A DNA stretch of 10,228 nt from Candidatus Latescibacterota bacterium (GTDB taxonomy: Bacteria > Latescibacterota > UBA2968 > UBA8231): the NCBI GenBank assembly GCA_022825185.1, contig JAJDYK010000344.1, positions 1 through 10,228 of the forward strand. The letters are read 5' to 3'. Positions 1 to 6,661 of the stretch are shown here, one piece after another; position 1 is the stretch's first letter; every line of letters starts with the position of its first letter. The position numbers were made by a program, and so were the translations under genes. The notes under the pieces are model-generated. The model was not told where the DNA came from. It saw nothing but the letters and a program-made list of their open reading frames with translations, and did no database searches.

Positions 1-1
1 A

Positions 2-886
2 GCTTTGGTGCCAGCTCAGACGCGGGATTTTAATCTCGACGTACTGAGGGCTGAACGCTTGGAGGTACTGGATTTTTTTCAGGTCTATGAGACCTATCCC
101 ATGATGGCCGAGAGTCGGCTGATTGTGCTGCGCGATGCCGAGGCTCTGACGACCGATCAGTGTCGCGGCTTGGAACGCGTATTTGCAACATCGGTGGAGA
201 CTAGTCGCCTCCTAGTAGTGGGCCAGAAAGTCGACATGCGGCGCAAGTTTTTTCGCGAACTTTCGCGACGAGGTCGCGCACTAGAATTTAGGCCGCCCTA
301 CGACAACCAAGTTCCGCAGTGGATACAGCGGTACGCCAAGAGTCAGGGGGTGCTGATCGAGCCTGCGGCCGTCCAGCTACTTAGTCAGTACGTAGGGGCC
401 AAGCCGCGCGAATTGGTCAGCGAGATAGAAAAATTGGTCAGTTTTGTTGGGGTGGGCCAGCCGATCACCGCCTCTGCGGTTGAACAAGTCGCTGGCATCA
501 CGCGCGGGGCCAGCGTGTTCGACCTCGCCGATGCTCTCGGCAAAGGGCAGGGCAAGCTGGCGCAAAAGCTGATGCAGCAGTTTCTCAACCAAGGAGAAGA
601 GCCAACTCGCGCCGTAGCCATGGTCACCCGCCACTTCCAGCTTTTGCTCAAGGCTAAGGGGCTAATGGACCAGTCGCTGCCGCGCGACAAAATGGCTGCT
701 GAATTGGGAGTTGCGCCGTTTTTTTTGCCCGGGTATTTGGAGCAGGCCCAGCGCCGTTCCGCCGCTTGGCTGTGGGCGGGGTTGAGCGCCTTGAGCGAAG
801 CCGATTGGCGTCTGAAATCGCAGGGACGACGCCAAGAGCATCTGGTTTTAGATCTGCTGGTGATCAAGTTGTGCAGGAAGCGCTGA
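2..886 (+). CDS. holA: DNA polymerase III subunit delta, 5'-truncated by window edge
   Basis: Delta is the clamp-loader subunit that opens the beta sliding clamp for the replicative polymerase. The frame is open to the left edge, and 294 residues are visible against roughly 330-350 for the family. The missing part should be the first few dozen residues of the AAA+-like domain, so the TTG at position 5 is not taken as a real start. Visible landmarks are the stretch ending in RLIVLRDAEAL, typical of the delta N-terminal domain, then VVGQKVD, then FRPPYDNQVPQWI leading into the helical lid domain (QLLSQYVGAKPRELVSEIEKL). The C-terminal collar region follows, with FDLADALGKG and the late helices around HFQLLLKAKGLM. 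The gene ends with TGA three bases before the -35 box of the trxA promoter, with no terminator between them. The family call rests on overall pattern; the partial N-terminus is the only gap. Confidence 0.9.
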   Translation, partial: ALVPAQTRDFNLDVLRAERLEVLDFFQVYETYPMMAESRLIVLRDAEALTTDQCRGLERVFATSVETSRLLVVGQKVDMRRKFFRELSRRGRALEFRPPYDNQVPQWIQRYAKSQGVLIEPAAVQLLSQYVGAKPRELVSEIEKLVSFVGVGQPITASAVEQVAGITRGASVFDLADALGKGQGKLAQKLMQQFLNQGEEPTRAVAMVTRHFQLLLKAKGLMDQSLPRDKMAAELGVAPFFLPGYLEQAQRRSAAWLWAGLSALSEADWRLKSQGRRQEHLVLDLLVIKLCRKR

Positions 887-888
887 GC

Positions 889-917
889 TTGACAATGGGT
901 AGTGTCGCAACTATAAT
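889..917 (+). promoter_or_regulatory. Consensus sigma-70 promoter for trxA
   Basis: A perfect TTGACA at 889-894 and a perfect TATAAT at 912-917 are separated by exactly 17 bases. The -35 box begins just after the holA stop. Transcription is predicted to start near 924, giving a leader of about 62 bases before the trxA GTG. Both boxes match the consensus completely, which suggests strong housekeeping expression unless it is repressed. Confidence 0.88.
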
Positions 918-921
918 TGAG

Positions 922-937
922 ACACAAGGTGTTGTGT
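922..937 (+). repeat. Inverted repeat at the predicted trxA transcription start
   Basis: ACACAA (922-927) and TTGTGT (932-937) form a perfect 6-bp inverted repeat around the 4-base spacer GGTG. It lies directly at the predicted +1 of the trxA promoter. It could be an operator half-site pair or a small 5' hairpin protecting the mRNA. Function is inference only. Confidence 0.4.
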
Positions 938-985
938 TTGTAACATATTGAAAAGTATAAACTAACAAGCAAAGGATGATCTATC

Positions 986-1312
986 GTGAGCGAACCTATC
1001 GTCTTAACCGATGACAATTTCAGTGCCGAAGTCCTCAACGCCAGCCAGCCTGTGCTCGTGGATTTTTGGGCGACGTGGTGCGGGCCGTGCCGAATGATCG
1101 CGCCGATTGTTCAAGAATTGAGCAGCGAATACGAAGGCCGGGCCAAAGTGGGCAAATTGGACGTCGACGCGGCCCAGAAAACAGCGGCCGAGTTCGGCAT
1201 CCGCAGCATCCCTACCTTACTCATTTTCAAGGAGGGTAAAGTCGCCGACCAGATTATTGGTGCCGTCCCCAAAGGGCAAATCACCGAAAAGCTAGAGGCC
1301 GCCTTGGCCTAA
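986..1312 (+). CDS. trxA: Thioredoxin
   Basis: Small cytoplasmic disulfide reductase that passes electrons from thioredoxin reductase to targets such as ribonucleotide reductase and peroxiredoxins. The 108 residues match the family length. The active site WCGPC spans residues 31-35 (Cys32 and Cys35), preceded by VDFWATW. The conserved buried Asp is at 26, and the cis-proline loop SIPTL has Pro76. All of these fall at the positions known for E. coli Trx1. The GTG start at 986 is supported by an AAAGGA Shine-Dalgarno at 971-976 and by the expected N-terminus. It has its own consensus promoter. The CNB-protein gene follows 55 bases downstream and may be co-transcribed. Nothing in the protein is unusual. 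Confidence 0.98.
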   Translation: MSEPIVLTDDNFSAEVLNASQPVLVDFWATWCGPCRMIAPIVQELSSEYEGRAKVGKLDVDAAQKTAAEFGIRSIPTLLIFKEGKVADQIIGAVPKGQITEKLEAALA

Positions 1313-1324
1313 TTGTGCGGACGA

Positions 1325-1346
1325 GCAGGCGTGGGGTGTTGCCTGC
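1325..1346 (+). repeat. Hairpin between trxA and the CNB gene
   Basis: GCAGGC (1325-1330) and GCCTGC (1341-1346) form a perfect 6-bp stem with a 10-base loop in the short trxA-CNB gap. No run of T follows, so it is not an intrinsic terminator. It may mark an mRNA-processing or stability element that separates trxA expression from the downstream genes. Confidence 0.35.
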
Positions 1347-1367
1347 CTAAGCGAGAGTGCTAAGCAC

Positions 1368-1946
1368 ATGTCGTCTGATCCTCTCTGGAGGCTCGTCTTT
1401 CGTCGTTTGCAAGAGCGTGTAAAGAGCGGCCGCAACGAGGAAGAGACTGCGGCCTGCAAGCTCCTGCAGAAAGTGCCCATTTTTCAGGAACTGAGCGGGC
1501 GCGAGCTGCACAAGATAGAAGAGATGCTCTACGGACCGCGGGATTGGCGCGCCGGCGAGGCGATTATCAACCAAGGAGACCCCGGGATGGGGATGTACAT
1601 CGTCGCCTCCGGCCAAGTGCGGATCGTACAGATGGGCGACGATGGGTTTGAGAAGCAGCTAGCCACCTTAACCCAGGGGAATTTTTTTGGTGCCCAGGCC
1701 CTTGTCGATGAATCGCCGCGCCCCGCTTCAGCTTACGCCCTCCAGCCTTGCAGTCTCCTCGTTTTTTGCCGCCCCGACTTACTCGAACTCATAGACACCA
1801 ATCTCCCGCTCGCCTTGAAGATCGTCGAAGGCTTGGCGCAAGCCATCTCGACCGACCTACTCGAAGTCATAGAGAAACTCTCGGCGCAGTTGCGCGACTC
1901 TGAGCGCCTATTAAAAGGCGCACGGCGCGCGGGCAGTATTCAATGA
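1368..1946 (+). CDS. Cyclic nucleotide-binding (CNB) domain protein, no DNA-binding domain
   Basis: A 192-residue protein with one CNB/CAP-ED beta-roll at about residues 35-165. It opens with the helix PIFQELSGRELHKI, followed by GEAIINQGDPGMGMYIVASGQVRI. The phosphate-binding-cassette region is FFGAQALVDESPRPASAYA (106-124). The cassette Arg is kept (Arg118), but the glutamate that normally follows FG and contacts the ribose is Ala109, so cyclic-nucleotide binding is doubtful. No helix-turn-helix or catalytic domain follows; the protein ends in a short charged helix (about 165-187). It is therefore not a Crp-type regulator. Its TGA lies inside ATGATGA with the transporter start, so the two are translationally coupled. 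A role as a cytoplasmic regulatory subunit of that transporter is inference. The Shine-Dalgarno is weak (GAGAG at 1353-1357). Family call firm, function unknown. Confidence 0.88.
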   Translation: MSSDPLWRLVFRRLQERVKSGRNEEETAACKLLQKVPIFQELSGRELHKIEEMLYGPRDWRAGEAIINQGDPGMGMYIVASGQVRIVQMGDDGFEKQLATLTQGNFFGAQALVDESPRPASAYALQPCSLLVFCRPDLLELIDTNLPLALKIVEGLAQAISTDLLEVIEKLSAQLRDSERLLKGARRAGSIQ

Positions 1947-3325
1947 TGAATTGGCAAGTTAAAGTAGTACTCGCCTTGGTGGCCATAGTGGTCGGCGGAT
2001 GGTTTGTATACGAGATTCGCGGCATCCTCACGCCTTTTGTTTTGGCTTTTATTTTAGCCTATGTCCTCTACCCAATCATCGATTGGATGGAGAGAAGGGG
2101 ATTGGGGCGGGCTTGGAGTACTCTGCTCGTCTTTTCGCTCGTCTTTGCGGGGTTGGGGCTAGGTGCATTCAAGGTTGGAGACAAGCTGGCTGGAGAAACG
2201 GTAGATAGGGTTTTTACCATCGCCAACACCGGTGACCAACCTCTAACTATCCACGGGATGGTTTGGGAAGACGATTCGCGGGACCAGCCGTTTGTCCTAA
2301 GGGAAGAACATCGCTGGCCGCTAGAGATCGCTCCTAGGGAGGAATTAGCCGTTCTCCTGCGCTTTGTGCCCAATGACCAAGCACCGGCTGCAAACGCGCT
2401 CTTGATTGCGTACTCGCAGGGCCAAGATGAGCACAGGCAGCGCATTAGCGTCCACGGCAATGCCGGTATGGTCGCAGGAGGCCAAGCCGGTAGGTCGGGT
2501 TCCGTTGTGTTTTCGCGTGCCGATATTGGTTTTGGCAAGGCCGACCCCAACGTCTTGGTGGAAATCGGCGATAGGATCTTGGCGGAAACTAGCACCAGAG
2601 CTGCAAAAATTGAGCCTATGTTACAGCCCTATTTGGGGAGCGATTTCCGCCTCGCCGAGTTGATTCGGGAGCATGGCGAGCGGCTGATGAGGACCATGTT
2701 GGGAGGCACTACGCTGTTTATCGAGGGCGTGATCTCGGGCCTTACTTTTGTAGTGATCGTGCCGTTTGTGGCCTTTTTCTTTCTCAAAGAAGGGCGGCGC
2801 TTGACGCGATGCCTGATGGCATTGGTTCCCAATGCCTATTTTGAATTGTGCCTAAACCTGATGTACCAAGCCAATAGGCAGATCGGGAATTACATTCGTG
2901 GCCAGCTTTTGGCCGTCCTCGTCGTATCGGTGCTCGCAATTAGCGGTTTGTCCATTCTTGGCGTCTATTATGCCCTGCCTTTGGGGCTGCTCGCCGGGTT
3001 GGCCAACGTAATCCCATTTCTCGGACCATTGATCGGGATCGTCTGTTCTTCAATTGTGGCCTTGGCCACCGGCGGTGGCTTGGCGATGGTGGCCAAAGTG
3101 ATTGTCATGTTTTTGGTTATTCAACTAATCGACAACGTACTCATTCAACCCACGATGGTGGCCAAAAGCGTCGAGTTGCACCCTTTGGTCGTCCTTTTTG
3201 TCGTCATGGTGGGAAGCCAGTTGATGGGCATCGTCGGGATGCTGATCGCCGTGCCGCTCACAGGCATCGCGAAAGTAAGCGGCCAAACCATCTACGAAGG
3301 GGTCAAGCAATACCGCTTGAGATAG
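1943..3325 (+). CDS. AI-2E family transporter with inserted ASH/Ig-like domain
   Basis: Inner-membrane protein of the AI-2E/PerM family (PF01594), whose members include TqsA and YdiK. Reported roles include autoinducer-2 export and ion/proton antiport; the substrate here is unknown. Predicted membrane segments lie near residues 6-23, 27-45, 59-77 and 257-283, with several more from 320 to 445. Family landmarks are PFVLAFILAYVLYPIIDWMERRG (31-53), FFFLKEGRRL (278-287), VIPFLGPLIG (356-365), NVLIQPTMV (398-406) and the ELHPLVVLF segment (411-419). At 460 residues it is about 100 longer than usual. The excess lies between segments 3 and 4 (residues about 76-175) and reads as an ASH-type beta-sandwich. 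The start overlaps the CNB stop, and a second ATG follows at 1946. No strong Shine-Dalgarno is seen, which fits translational coupling. Family call firm; insertion call good. Confidence 0.93.
   Translation: MMNWQVKVVLALVAIVVGGWFVYEIRGILTPFVLAFILAYVLYPIIDWMERRGLGRAWSTLLVFSLVFAGLGLGAFKVGDKLAGETVDRVFTIANTGDQPLTIHGMVWEDDSRDQPFVLREEHRWPLEIAPREELAVLLRFVPNDQAPAANALLIAYSQGQDEHRQRISVHGNAGMVAGGQAGRSGSVVFSRADIGFGKADPNVLVEIGDRILAETSTRAAKIEPMLQPYLGSDFRLAELIREHGERLMRTMLGGTTLFIEGVISGLTFVVIVPFVAFFFLKEGRRLTRCLMALVPNAYFELCLNLMYQANRQIGNYIRGQLLAVLVVSVLAISGLSILGVYYALPLGLLAGLANVIPFLGPLIGIVCSSIVALATGGGLAMVAKVIVMFLVIQLIDNVLIQPTMVAKSVELHPLVVLFVVMVGSQLMGIVGMLIAVPLTGIAKVSGQTIYEGVKQYRLR
2168..2467 (+). other. In-frame ASH/HYDIN-type Ig-fold insertion within the transporter
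   Basis: Residues about 76-175 of the AI-2E protein follow the ASH (choice-of-anchor D-like) strand pattern. A VG..LAGETVDR lead strand is followed by FTIANTGDQPLTI (91-103), matching the family signature F-T-I-x-N-T-G-x-x-P-L-x-I. Next come PLEIAP (126-131), then LRFVPNDQ (139-146) matching V-x-F-x-P, and a closing RISVHGNAG (167-175) matching the usual L-x-G-x-G end. The reading frame is unbroken on both sides. By family topology this loop should face outside the cytoplasm; that side assignment is inference. Confidence 0.78.
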
Positions 3326-3356
3326 GTTGACAAACCCATCTATATTTTGCTTAACT
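3317..3356 (+). promoter_or_regulatory. Promoter region for the cold-shock gene and clpX
   Basis: Two overlapping arrangements are visible. The better is TTGAGA (3317-3322), an 18-base spacer and TATATT (3341-3346), five of six matches in each box. The other is a perfect TTGACA (3327-3332), 18 bases and a poor TTAACT (3351-3356). The first -35 overlaps the last codons of the transporter gene. Either would give a leader of roughly 60-75 bases. Which one is used cannot be told from sequence. Confidence 0.6.
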
Positions 3357-3424
3357 ACACCTTACATCTCGAACTGTGGTACGAGGTACTTAAGGCCCTT
3401 TAAGGGGTAGGAGGAATAGATTAA

Positions 3425-4057
3425 TTGGGTAGTTCAATACACTTAGAAAGCACGGCGGTGAGCGAATTGGCTCAACGCATCGGGGACGCCCGCAAGCTCT
3501 ACGGCAACGATAGTCCTTACGTCATAGGTGTGATGACGGCTGTCGAATGGATAATCCAAGATGCCGAGGGAGGCCAAGGGCTCAAGCAAGACCTCCTCGC
3601 TCGCGTTCTAGAGAGCGAGGGGAAAAAACAGCCATCTCGTCCGCTTCCCGGCAGTGCAGAGAGCAGCTCCCCTCCGCACGAACGCCGTGCCTTGGCGGAA
3701 AACACTTGGACTCGTGGCATAGTCAAGTGGTTTAACAACGATAAGGGATATGGTTTTATCTCGACAGACAGCCATGTCGATGTTTTCGTCCACTGGCGCG
3801 ATATTTCATCTTGGGACCGGACTTTGACCCAAGATGATGAAGTTGAGTTCATGGTGACCCGCACCGCCAAGGGATTCCAAGCTATCAACGTAATGAAGGC
3901 TGGCCAAGACAAAGCCGAGGAGGAGACGGATCCGGTCGAGGAGACAGAGACCCCCGACGAGACAGAGGAAATCGAAAGCACCGACGGCGATGTCTCTGAG
4001 GTCTCTGAGAGTGCAGATAGTGTCCCGGACTCCCAAGACGACGAGGGCGGGCTATAG
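3425..4057 (+). CDS. Cold-shock-domain protein with N-terminal extension and acidic tail
   Basis: A 210-residue protein in three parts. Residues 1-90 are an unrecognised, partly helical region (AVSELAQRIGDARKLYG and the segment around AVEWIIQDAE) ending in a Pro/Ser-rich linker. Residues about 97-158 are a cold-shock domain of the OB fold, with GIVKWFNNDKGYGFI carrying RNP1 (KGYGFI, 107-112) and RNP2 (VDVFVHW, 118-124). It closes with AKGFQAINV. Such domains bind single-stranded RNA or DNA. Residues 162-210 are a Glu/Asp-rich low-complexity tail. Ordinary Csp proteins are about 65-75 residues, so both flanks are extra. The TTG start at 3425 is chosen because a full AGGAGG lies at 3409-3414, ten bases upstream. 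clpX follows seven bases after the stop, so the two are probably one operon. The domain call is firm; the cellular role is unknown. Confidence 0.9.
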   Translation: MGSSIHLESTAVSELAQRIGDARKLYGNDSPYVIGVMTAVEWIIQDAEGGQGLKQDLLARVLESEGKKQPSRPLPGSAESSSPPHERRALAENTWTRGIVKWFNNDKGYGFISTDSHVDVFVHWRDISSWDRTLTQDDEVEFMVTRTAKGFQAINVMKAGQDKAEEETDPVEETETPDETEEIESTDGDVSEVSESADSVPDSQDDEGGL

Positions 4058-4063
4058 GAGAAG

Positions 4064-5290
4064 ATGGGTAAAAAAACGTCCGATATAGCCTGTTCGTTCT
4101 GCGGCAAAGGGGGCGACCAAGTCGAGAAGATCATTCAGGGCCCTTCAGTGTATATATGCAGTGAATGCATCGGCTTGTGCAATGAGAGACTGGCAGAGGA
4201 CGACAAGCACGAGCTTAGTCTCAATGGCCGTCCCTTGCCCAAACCGGCCGAAATCAAGGCCCATCTCGACGAACATATTATTGGCCAAGAACGCGCCAAA
4301 AAGGCGCTATCGGTCGCCGTGTATAACCACTACAAGCGGGTGCATTCCGGTGCTGCGGATGTCCAACTCAGCAAGAGCAATATCCTGCTCATTGGCCCCA
4401 CCGGAGTGGGCAAGACGCTTTTGGCGGAGACGTTGGCGCGCATATTACAAGTGCCTTTTGCGATCGTCGATGCTACGGTCCTTACCGAGGCTGGGTATGT
4501 AGGCGAGGACGTGGAAAATATCCTCGTGCGACTCTTACAAGCCGCGGATTACGATGTCAAACAAGCCGAGCGCGGGATTTTGTTTATCGACGAGCTAGAC
4601 AAAGTCGCCCGCAAATCCGGTAATCCCTCCATAACCCGCGACGTTTCAGGCGAAGGTGTCCAACAGGAACTTCTTAAGATATTAGAGGGAACCGTCTCGG
4701 GGGTGCCGCCGAAGGGAGGGCGCAAGCATCCTGAACAGCCTTTGGTGCAAATAAACACCAAAAATATTCTCTTTATCTGCGGGGGGGCTTTCGATGGGTT
4801 AGACAAAATTATTAGTCAGCGCATCGGAACTCGGTCTATGGGCTTTGGCAGCTCGCTCGACGACCACGAGGAAGTGAGCGGGGCTAATCTGTTGGCGCGG
4901 GTCGAACCCGAAGAATTGATCCAGTACGGTCTGATCCCCGAGTTGATTGGCCGCTTGCCAGTGGTGGGTGTCTTGCACCCCCTGAGTGATCAGGTGCTAA
5001 TGGACATCCTCCTCAAACCTCGGAACGCACTCGTCAAACAGTACCAGAAGCTGTTTGAGATGGACGGCATTGCACTGCGGTTTGAGCCGGAGGCGCTGTA
5101 CAAGGTCGTCGAATTAACCCAAGAAAAGGAAATGGGCGCGCGTGGTTTGCGGGCAGTTTTAGAGACCGTCATGTTTGAAATCATGTTCGATCTCCCGGCC
5201 CGAGACGACATCGCCGAATGCGTCATTACCAAGGAGTTCATCGAAAATAAAGCCCCGCCGACTTTTGTGTACAACAAGAAGCGAGCTTGA
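4064..5290 (+). CDS. clpX: ATP-dependent Clp protease ATP-binding subunit ClpX
   Basis: Hexameric AAA+ unfoldase that feeds proteins into the ClpP peptidase chamber in the cytoplasm. The 408 residues are a normal length. The N-terminal zinc-binding domain has Cys10, Cys13, Cys32 and Cys35. Walker A is GPTGVGKT (111-118), the pore-1 loop contains GYVG (144-147), and Walker B is ILFIDELDK (172-180). The RKH pore motif is at 220-222, and sensor-2 lies in GARGLR (358-363). The ClpP-docking loop reads MGFG (259-262) instead of the common IGF, a conservative change that should still dock. The AGGAG Shine-Dalgarno overlaps the stop codon of the cold-shock gene, so the two are likely coupled. An intrinsic terminator follows 31 bases after the stop. 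Its partner clpP is 1.4 kb away on the other strand, not adjacent as is common. Confidence 0.98.
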   Translation: MGKKTSDIACSFCGKGGDQVEKIIQGPSVYICSECIGLCNERLAEDDKHELSLNGRPLPKPAEIKAHLDEHIIGQERAKKALSVAVYNHYKRVHSGAADVQLSKSNILLIGPTGVGKTLLAETLARILQVPFAIVDATVLTEAGYVGEDVENILVRLLQAADYDVKQAERGILFIDELDKVARKSGNPSITRDVSGEGVQQELLKILEGTVSGVPPKGGRKHPEQPLVQINTKNILFICGGAFDGLDKIISQRIGTRSMGFGSSLDDHEEVSGANLLARVEPEELIQYGLIPELIGRLPVVGVLHPLSDQVLMDILLKPRNALVKQYQKLFEMDGIALRFEPEALYKVVELTQEKEMGARGLRAVLETVMFEIMFDLPARDDIAECVITKEFIENKAPPTFVYNKKRA

Positions 5291-5321
5291 TTACCAAACC
5301 GAACGTTGAGCTTTAATTAGT

Positions 5322-5363
5322 CCCTTCTCCGTGAGTGAACGCGCTGGTGGAGAAGGGTTTTTT
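5322..5363 (+). terminator. Rho-independent terminator after clpX
   Basis: CCCTTCTCC (5322-5330) pairs perfectly with GGAGAAGGG (5349-5357) as a 9-bp stem around an 18-base loop. Six T residues follow immediately (5358-5363). It ends the cold-shock/clpX unit. The next gene starts only 14 bases after the T-run. Confidence 0.9.
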
Positions 5364-5377
5364 GTGAGAAAAGCGCA

Positions 5378-6661
5378 ATGCAGCCTAGGTATTATCCATC
5401 GCGGGTGCTATGGCAGCACCAGCCTGCGGCCACCACGGCCACCGCAGTCGGAGAAGTGGCTGTGCGGGGGAGGCTCCTCCTCTTCGCCGAAGGGCGGGGG
5501 AAAATCGCTGATGAGAGCGGGGAGATTGATTTCGTCGTCAAGGCACAGGTAGAAGGGGTAAAAGCCGGGGATATAGTAGAGTTGTATGGGGTTGCTGCAG
5601 AGGGAGTTATAGACGTTACCCAAATTCGCTTGTTAGTTTATTGTCGAGCGGATTGGAACCAAGGAGATTGGTCGCGATTCCACGCCAACGGACTGTGGGC
5701 GAATATGCGGGTGCGGGCCGCAGTATTAGACGCTGTACGCGATTTTTTTAGGAATGCAGGCTTTCTCGCTGTGGAGACGCCCACACTGACCCGCGCCTCG
5801 GCACAAGAGGAACACATCCAGCTATTCGCCACTCGGTACCAGGGCGACAAGTCGCAAGAGCAGCTTTACCTTGCCCCTTCGCCCGAGCTGTACATGAAGC
5901 GGCTGCTAGGGGTGGGCTTTGAGCGGATTTACCAGATCAGCCGCTCGTACCGCAACGGGGAATTGGGGCCTCAACACAACCCCGAGTTTACCCTAATCGA
6001 ATGGTATCGAGCGTACGCCAGTTACGAAGAAATCATGGCCGATGTCGAGGATTTGGTGGCCCATGTGGCGAAAAGCGTCTTGGGGCGGTCGAACGTAATC
6101 AGAGCAGGGCGCAAAATCGGCTTGCAGCCGCCGTGGAAACGGCTCAGCGTCCGCGATGCTTTTGCCCGCTGGGCCGCAGTCGATTTGGATGCCTGTGCAG
6201 ACGCGGAGTCGCTTTTTCGCCGTGCTCATGCTCTGGGCTATGACAGCGCTAGACGAGGAGATAGTTGGGAGGATCTATTCCACAAGATCCTGCTGGAGAG
6301 AGTCGAGCCAGAATTGGCTAAACTAGGGGCTGTCCACCTTTTCGATTATCCCCGACAATTAGCCGCATTGGCTAAACTAAAAGAAAGTGATTCAGCCGTA
6401 GCAGAGAGGACAGAAGCGTATTTGGGGGGAGTGGAGCTATCAAACGGCTATACGGAGTTAAACGACCCGACCCAGCAGCGCGAGCGCTTTGCACGGAGTG
6501 CGCGTCCAGAGGGCGCACCAGCCGACGAGGCATTTCTCGCAGCTATGGAGCGAGGCATTCCGCCGGCCGGTGGCGTGGCCTTGGGGTTGGATCGGTTAGT
6601 TATGATCGTTGCTGGCGCGTCTTGCTTAGATGAGGTGATCGCATTTCCGCTGGGGCATTAG
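5378..6661 (+). CDS. epmA: EpmA/GenX-like EF-P lysine ligase with N-terminal OB-like domain
   Basis: Paralogue of class II lysyl-tRNA synthetase. In E. coli, EpmA (PoxA/GenX) attaches beta-lysine to a lysine of elongation factor P. The catalytic core at about 106-427 shows motif 1 ([13 protein letters not shown] to [10 protein letters not shown]), motif 2 ([24 protein letters not shown], 187-210), [13 protein letters not shown] (351-363) and motif 3 [12 protein letters not shown] (398-409). HNPEFT and the Ala401 in GVALG follow EpmA rather than LysRS, which has a Gly there. EpmA is about 325 residues with no anticodon-binding domain. This protein has 427, and residues about 25-88 read like an OB fold ([23 protein letters not shown]). 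It begins 14 bases after a terminator, with a weak GA-rich Shine-Dalgarno. The core alone could start at ATG 5705, but the extension looks genuine. No efp or epmB is in view, so the substrate is inferred. Confidence 0.88.
   Translation: MQPRYYPSRVLWQHQPAATTATAVGEVAVRGRLLLFAEGRGKIADESGEIDFVVKAQVEGVKAGDIVELYGVAAEGVIDVTQIRLLVYCRADWNQGDWSRFHANGLWANMRVRAAVLDAVRDFFRNAGFLAVETPTLTRASAQEEHIQLFATRYQGDKSQEQLYLAPSPELYMKRLLGVGFERIYQISRSYRNGELGPQHNPEFTLIEWYRAYASYEEIMADVEDLVAHVAKSVLGRSNVIRAGRKIGLQPPWKRLSVRDAFARWAAVDLDACADAESLFRRAHALGYDSARRGDSWEDLFHKILLERVEPELAKLGAVHLFDYPRQLAALAKLKESDSAVAERTEAYLGGVELSNGYTELNDPTQQRERFARSARPEGAPADEAFLAAMERGIPPAGGVALGLDRLVMIVAGASCLDEVIAFPLGH

Noticed and set aside
385..1038. 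Long minus-strand open frame across holA and trxA
   Set aside because: Composition is that of an out-of-frame shadow; it runs antisense through two clear genes and the trxA promoter. Similar long antisense frames over csp, coaE and gcvT were rejected for the same reason.
1355..1363. GAGTGCTAA, identical to one half of the CIRCE heat-shock operator
   Set aside because: The partner half TTAGCACTC nine bases upstream is absent, and the genes it precedes are not HrcA targets; chance match.
2168..2467. Assembly chimera or frameshift as the cause of the transporter insertion
   Set aside because: The frame is open and in phase on both sides, codon use looks like the flanks, and the insert ends at loop boundaries rather than inside a helix.
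5378..6661. True lysyl-tRNA synthetase (lysS) call
   Set aside because: At 427 residues it is shorter than typical LysRS (about 500). Motif 3 has the EpmA-type Ala, and the central blocks match EpmA better.
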